Position numbers and translations under genes: made by a program
Notes under the pieces: model-generated
Database searches by the model: none
What the model was told of the DNA's origin: nothing
What the model saw: the letters and a program-made list of their open reading frames with translations, nothing else
Shown: piece after piece, positions 61,146 through 64,000 of the stretch
How the letters are laid out: every line of letters starts with the position of its first letter
Position numbering within the stretch: the stretch's first letter is position 1
Source of the DNA: Cellulomonas_A sp047229345
GTDB lineage: Bacteria; Actinomycetota; Actinomycetes; Actinomycetales; Cellulomonadaceae
Direction of reading: 5' to 3'
Assembly: GCF_047229345.1 (NCBI RefSeq)
Contig: NZ_JBFTER010000002.1
Location: 45,394 to 109,393, forward strand
Length of the DNA stretch: 64,000 nucleotides

Positions 61146-62700
61146 CGACCCCCGCTCCGACCGGCCGGCCGCTGCCCCCGCGGGCAACGACCGGCCGATC
61201 GGCGCGTACGGGGCGCTGCACCGGATGGGCCTCGCACGGCCCGACGCCACCGACCCGGCCGACCGGCCCGCGCGGCGTCCCGGCGTCGACCGGGCGCAGT
61301 TCTGGACCCGCACGCTGCGCGGGTGGGACGTCGCGTTCTACGTCATGGTCGCGATCGCGTGCGCGTCGTTCGTGACCGACGGCCACGACCCCGGTGCGAC
61401 GGCCGTCTCGTTCGCCGCGATGGCGGTGCTCGTGACCGCGTACACCGTGATCGGACGCCGGGCCGCGCTGCGTGGCGACGGCCGGCTCGCGCACGCCTAC
61501 CTCGCGGTGCTCGTCGTCGTCGTGGTGCTCGTCGTGCGCCTCGAGCCCATGGGGACGCTCCTGCTGTTCATCGCCTACTCCCAGATCTGGTTCTTCAGCC
61601 AGCGCCGCACGACCGCCGCGGCGATCGCGCTCGTGCTGGCCGTCGGGGCCTCGGTCGCGATGGGCCTGCGCGGCTGGGCGGACCGTGCGGCGTGGGTCGA
61701 GATCGCCGGGCAGATGGGCATCGGGCTCATGTTCAGCGTGCTGCTCGGGCTGTGGATCACGCAGATCGCCGAGCAGAGCGAGGAACGCGCGGGTCTCATC
61801 GAGCGGCTGGAGGCGGCGCAGGCCGAGCTGGCCGCGACCAACCACGCCGCCGGCGTCCTCGCCGAGCGTGAGCGCCTCGCGCAGGAGATCCACGACACGC
61901 TCGCGCAGGGGTTCACGAGCGTCGTGATGCTCGCGCAGGCCGCAGGCGCGGAGCTCGACCGTGCGGCGACCGACGCGGCGCGGGGACGCGTCGAGCAGAT
62001 CGAGGACGTCGCGCGCGAGAACCTCGCCGAGGCCCGCGCGCTCGTCGCCGCGTTCGGGCCCGCCGGGCTGCAGCAGCAGGGGCTGCGCGACGCGCTCACG
62101 CGGCTGGCCGAGCGGTTCACCGCGGAGACCGGCGTCGAGGTGGACGTCGACCTCGGGCAGGACGCACCGCTCACGCGCGACACCGAGGTCGTGCTGCTGC
62201 GCGGCGCGCAGGAGGCGCTCGCGAACGTGCGCAAGCACGCCGACGCCCGCCGCGTCCGCCTGCGGCTCGGCACCGAGGACGGGACGGTCGAGCTCGAGGT
62301 GCACGACGACGGCCGCGGCATGCCGCCCGAGGTGGGCCGCGGCGTCGGGCTGCGTGGGATGCACGAGCGCGTGCGCGCGGGCGGCGGGACGCTCGACGTC
62401 GGCACCGCGCCGGGCGGCGGGACGCGGGTGCTCGTGCGGATGCCCGCGGCGGCGGCCGACGACGGTGGCGACGGCGGTGGCGGTGGGGGTGGCACTGGCA
62501 TCGGCGATGGCAGCGGCGGTGGCGGTGGCGGTGGCAGCGGCGACGCCGCAGGCGGTAGCGGTAGCGGCCGTGGCGACGCCGCCGGCAGCAGCGGTCGCGG
62601 CCGTGGTGCCGCACCCGCGCGGGACGGGGCCGGGCGCGATACTGGCGCCCGGTCCGGGAGCGCCACGGGCCCGACCAGCCCGTCCGGAGGAGCACCGTGA
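61135..62700 (+). CDS. NarL-type sensor histidine kinase with Gly-rich tail
   Basis: This 521-aa protein has about five to six membrane segments (65-210), then a HisKA_3 dimerisation domain with phospho-His253 in ERERLAQEIHDTLAQGF and a HATPase with NVRKHADA, VHDDGRGMPP and GVGLRGMHERV. The last 75 residues are an extreme Gly/Ser/Ala tail after the ATPase fold ends, not part of any kinase domain. The gene lies directly after the ABC exporter, suggesting it senses that exporter's substrate or membrane stress. Confidence 0.9.
   Translation: MRADDPRSDRPAAAPAGNDRPIGAYGALHRMGLARPDATDPADRPARRPGVDRAQFWTRTLRGWDVAFYVMVAIACASFVTDGHDPGATAVSFAAMAVLVTAYTVIGRRAALRGDGRLAHAYLAVLVVVVVLVVRLEPMGTLLLFIAYSQIWFFSQRRTTAAAIALVLAVGASVAMGLRGWADRAAWVEIAGQMGIGLMFSVLLGLWITQIAEQSEERAGLIERLEAAQAELAATNHAAGVLAERERLAQEIHDTLAQGFTSVVMLAQAAGAELDRAATDAARGRVEQIEDVARENLAEARALVAAFGPAGLQQQGLRDALTRLAERFTAETGVEVDVDLGQDAPLTRDTEVVLLRGAQEALANVRKHADARRVRLRLGTEDGTVELEVHDDGRGMPPEVGRGVGLRGMHERVRAGGGTLDVGTAPGGGTRVLVRMPAAAADDGGDGGGGGGGTGIGDGSGGGGGGGSGDAAGGSGSGRGDAAGSSGRGRGAAPARDGAGRDTGARSGSATGPTSPSGGAP
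62463..62580 (+). repeat. GGY-rich simple repeat coding the kinase tail
   Basis: Runs of GGTGGC and GGCGGT trinucleotide repeats with minor interruptions, encoding mostly Gly. Prone to length change in multiples of three. Confidence 0.7.
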
Positions 62701-63326
62701 ACCGCGTCCGCGTCCTGGTCGTCGACGACCACCCCGTCGTGCGCTCGGGGCTCACGGGGCTGCTCGCCGCCGAACCGGACATCGAGGTGGTCGGCGAGGC
62801 CGCGGACGGGCAGGCCGCGGTCGACGCCGCGCGCACGCTCGCACCGGACCTCGTGCTGATGGACCTGCGGATGCCGGTGCTCGACGGCGCCGCCGCGACG
62901 GCGCGCATCCGCGCCGAGACCCCGTCGGTGCACGTGCTCGTCCTGACCACGTACGAGACCGACACCGACATCCTGCGGGCCGTCGAGGCGGGCGCGACCG
63001 GGTACCTGCTCAAGGACACGCCGCGCGAGCAGCTCGTCGCCGGTGTCCGGGCAGCCGCGCGCGGCGAGTCCGCGCTCTCCCCCACGGTCGCGCGCCGGCT
63101 CGTCGAGCAGCTCCGGTCCGACCGGGACCGGCTCAGCGCGCGCGAGCTCGAGGTGCTCGCGGGTGTCGCGCGAGGGCTGTCGAACGCCGCGATCGGGCGC
63201 GAGCTGTTCATCGCCGAGGCCACGGTGAAGACGCACCTGCTCCGGACGTTCACGAAGCTCGGCGTCGACGACCGCACGCGCGCGGTCACGATCGCGATCC
63301 AGCGCGGGATCCTGCCGGCACCCTGA
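62697..63326 (+). CDS. NarL/FixJ family response regulator
   Basis: This 209-aa protein has a receiver domain with Asp10, Asp11, phospho-Asp56 (LVLMDLRMPV), Thr84 and Lys106 (GYLLKDT). A LuxR-type helix-turn-helix follows (LSARELEVLAGVARGLSNAA, then GRELFIAEATVKTHLLRTF). GTG overlaps the kinase stop as GTGA. It probably controls the adjacent ABC exporter genes. Confidence 0.94.
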   Translation: MNRVRVLVVDDHPVVRSGLTGLLAAEPDIEVVGEAADGQAAVDAARTLAPDLVLMDLRMPVLDGAAATARIRAETPSVHVLVLTTYETDTDILRAVEAGATGYLLKDTPREQLVAGVRAAARGESALSPTVARRLVEQLRSDRDRLSARELEVLAGVARGLSNAAIGRELFIAEATVKTHLLRTFTKLGVDDRTRAVTIAIQRGILPAP

Positions 63327-63588
63327 CCGGCGGGCCGGCCCGGAGAGCCCCGGCCGGCGCGGGGCGATCACGACCTCCGGGCGGCGCGAGGCAGCGAGGT
63401 GCTCGGCCGGCGCAGGTGGCGGCGTCGTGCCGTCGACCGTGACCGGCGCCTCCGCCGGTCCGGGGCGCGGAGGGCACCCGTCGGCGGGCCGGCACCGCCG
63501 TCGCGGCCCGCGTCCGTCACCCGGACGGGGTCCGGACCCGGCGGCCACCCGTGGTGGGGGTCTCCTGCAGATGTCCCCAGTGCCCCGA

Positions 63589-63594
63589 TACTGT
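63589..63594 (+). promoter_or_regulatory. Candidate -10 for a leaderless gene at the window end
   Basis: TACTGT ends 5 nt before the ATG at 63600, so transcription would start at or next to the start codon. The putative -35 (TGCAGA) is poor. Confidence 0.45.
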
Positions 63595-63599
63595 GCGGT

Positions 63600-64000
63600 A
63601 TGCCCGAAAGCCTGAGCATCGTCGCCGGCGGCACCGCTGCCGTGGTGCTGCTCGGTGTGGGCGTCTCCGCGCTCTTCGCCGAGCCGAACGAGTCCCGCGG
63701 CGCGGTCGCCGAGCCGATGGTGGTGACCGTCCCGCCCGTGATCGACCCCGCGCCCGCCTCCCCGCCGCGGGCCACGGAGGTCCCGACGGAGGGCGCACCC
63801 CCGGTCGGCGCCCTCGACGGCGGCGAGGTCGCTGAGCCGACCTCCGAGGCGACCTCGACCGCGCTCCCGCCGGTGAGCGCCTCCGCGCCCGGGAGCTCCG
63901 GAGCCGTGCGGCAGGACGACGCGGCACACGCCCGGCGGGCGGCGGCAGGGTCGGCGCCGGGTGCGCGGGGCGGCCGCGGCACCCCGCCCCGAGCGGAGGG
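63600..64000 (+). CDS. Membrane-anchored Pro/Ala-rich protein (partial, runs off window)
   Basis: The frame from ATG at 63600 stays open to the window end (133 complete codons). It reads MPESLSIVAGGTAAVVLLGV with a single hydrophobic span to about residue 26, followed by an acidic and Pro/Ala/Thr/Ser-rich stretch expected outside the membrane. No domain is recognised; the gene continues beyond the window. The leaderless-type -10 supports it. Confidence 0.55.
   Translation, partial: MPESLSIVAGGTAAVVLLGVGVSALFAEPNESRGAVAEPMVVTVPPVIDPAPASPPRATEVPTEGAPPVGALDGGEVAEPTSEATSTALPPVSASAPGSSGAVRQDDAAHARRAAAGSAPGARGGRGTPPRAE

Noticed and set aside
63368..63982. Minus-strand open frame at the window end
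   Set aside because: Its translation is low-complexity and it has no ribosome binding site. The plus-strand frame has a membrane span and a well-placed -10.

Overview
The window is very GC-rich chromosomal DNA from an actinobacterium, most likely a Micrococcales member close to Cellulomonas. This rests on base composition, many GTG and TTG starts, TANNNT-type -10 boxes, leaderless-looking genes, C+ L36 with zinc-type S14, and Ala/Lys/Glu-rich tails on ribosomal proteins. The genus is inference. Nearly all of it is minus-strand core machinery, read from high to low coordinates.

Layout. 1-5.4 kb: end of an LLM-class oxidoreductase, acpS, glmS, coaA, a lipoprotein and a DedA protein. 5.7-9 kb: rplM-rpsI, then glmM-def. 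9.1-14.6 kb: an ABC-F protein, a DUF5709-like protein, truA, a ROK/polyphosphate-glucokinase-like kinase and an alpha/beta hydrolase. 14.9-32.8 kb: the alpha, spc and S10 ribosomal clusters (rplQ back to rpsJ) with rpoA, infA, map, adk and secY, interrupted by one LAATG-anchored surface protein at 18.6-19.5 kb. 33.2-37.5 kb: the str operon rpsL-rpsG-fusA-tuf. 38-45.5 kb: rpoB-rpoC. 46-47 kb: rplJ-rplL. 47.3-54.3 kb: an accessory island. 54.8-57.6 kb: tRNA-Trp, secE, nusG, rplK, rplA. 58-64 kb: an aminotransferase, an ABC-2 exporter with a NarL-type two-component system, and the start of a membrane-anchored Pro/Ala-rich protein.

The accessory island is the most unusual part. It sits between rplKA and rplJL, normally a conserved block. 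On the minus strand it carries a sigma-70-family factor, a 167-aa protein ending in a beta-sandwich, and an 872-aa TPR-CHAT (caspase-like) protein, closely coupled. Divergently it carries a trypsin-like protease with a NAL1-like N-terminal domain and a long PFTE repeat tail, and a 387-aa protein resembling a degenerate aminoglycoside-phosphotransferase-fold protein. The repeat tail is broken by a 100-N assembly gap; correcting the gap length restores one frame and extends the protein to 53176. I infer a protease-controlled sigma-factor response system, with an analogy to type III-E TPR-CHAT control of a sigma factor; the sequence does not prove function.

The ribosomal run is divided by strong perfect hairpins at several internal gaps (16659-16694, 22782-22817, 25714-25741, 27329-27354, 45935-45968, 47111-47139), some matching classical operon borders. 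Good promoters lie before rplM, rpsL, rpoB and the sigma operon. A 29-bp element is shared by the rpsJ and rpsL leaders (27 of 29 positions). Tandem repeats of 29-36 bp follow the rplQ and rplA terminators.
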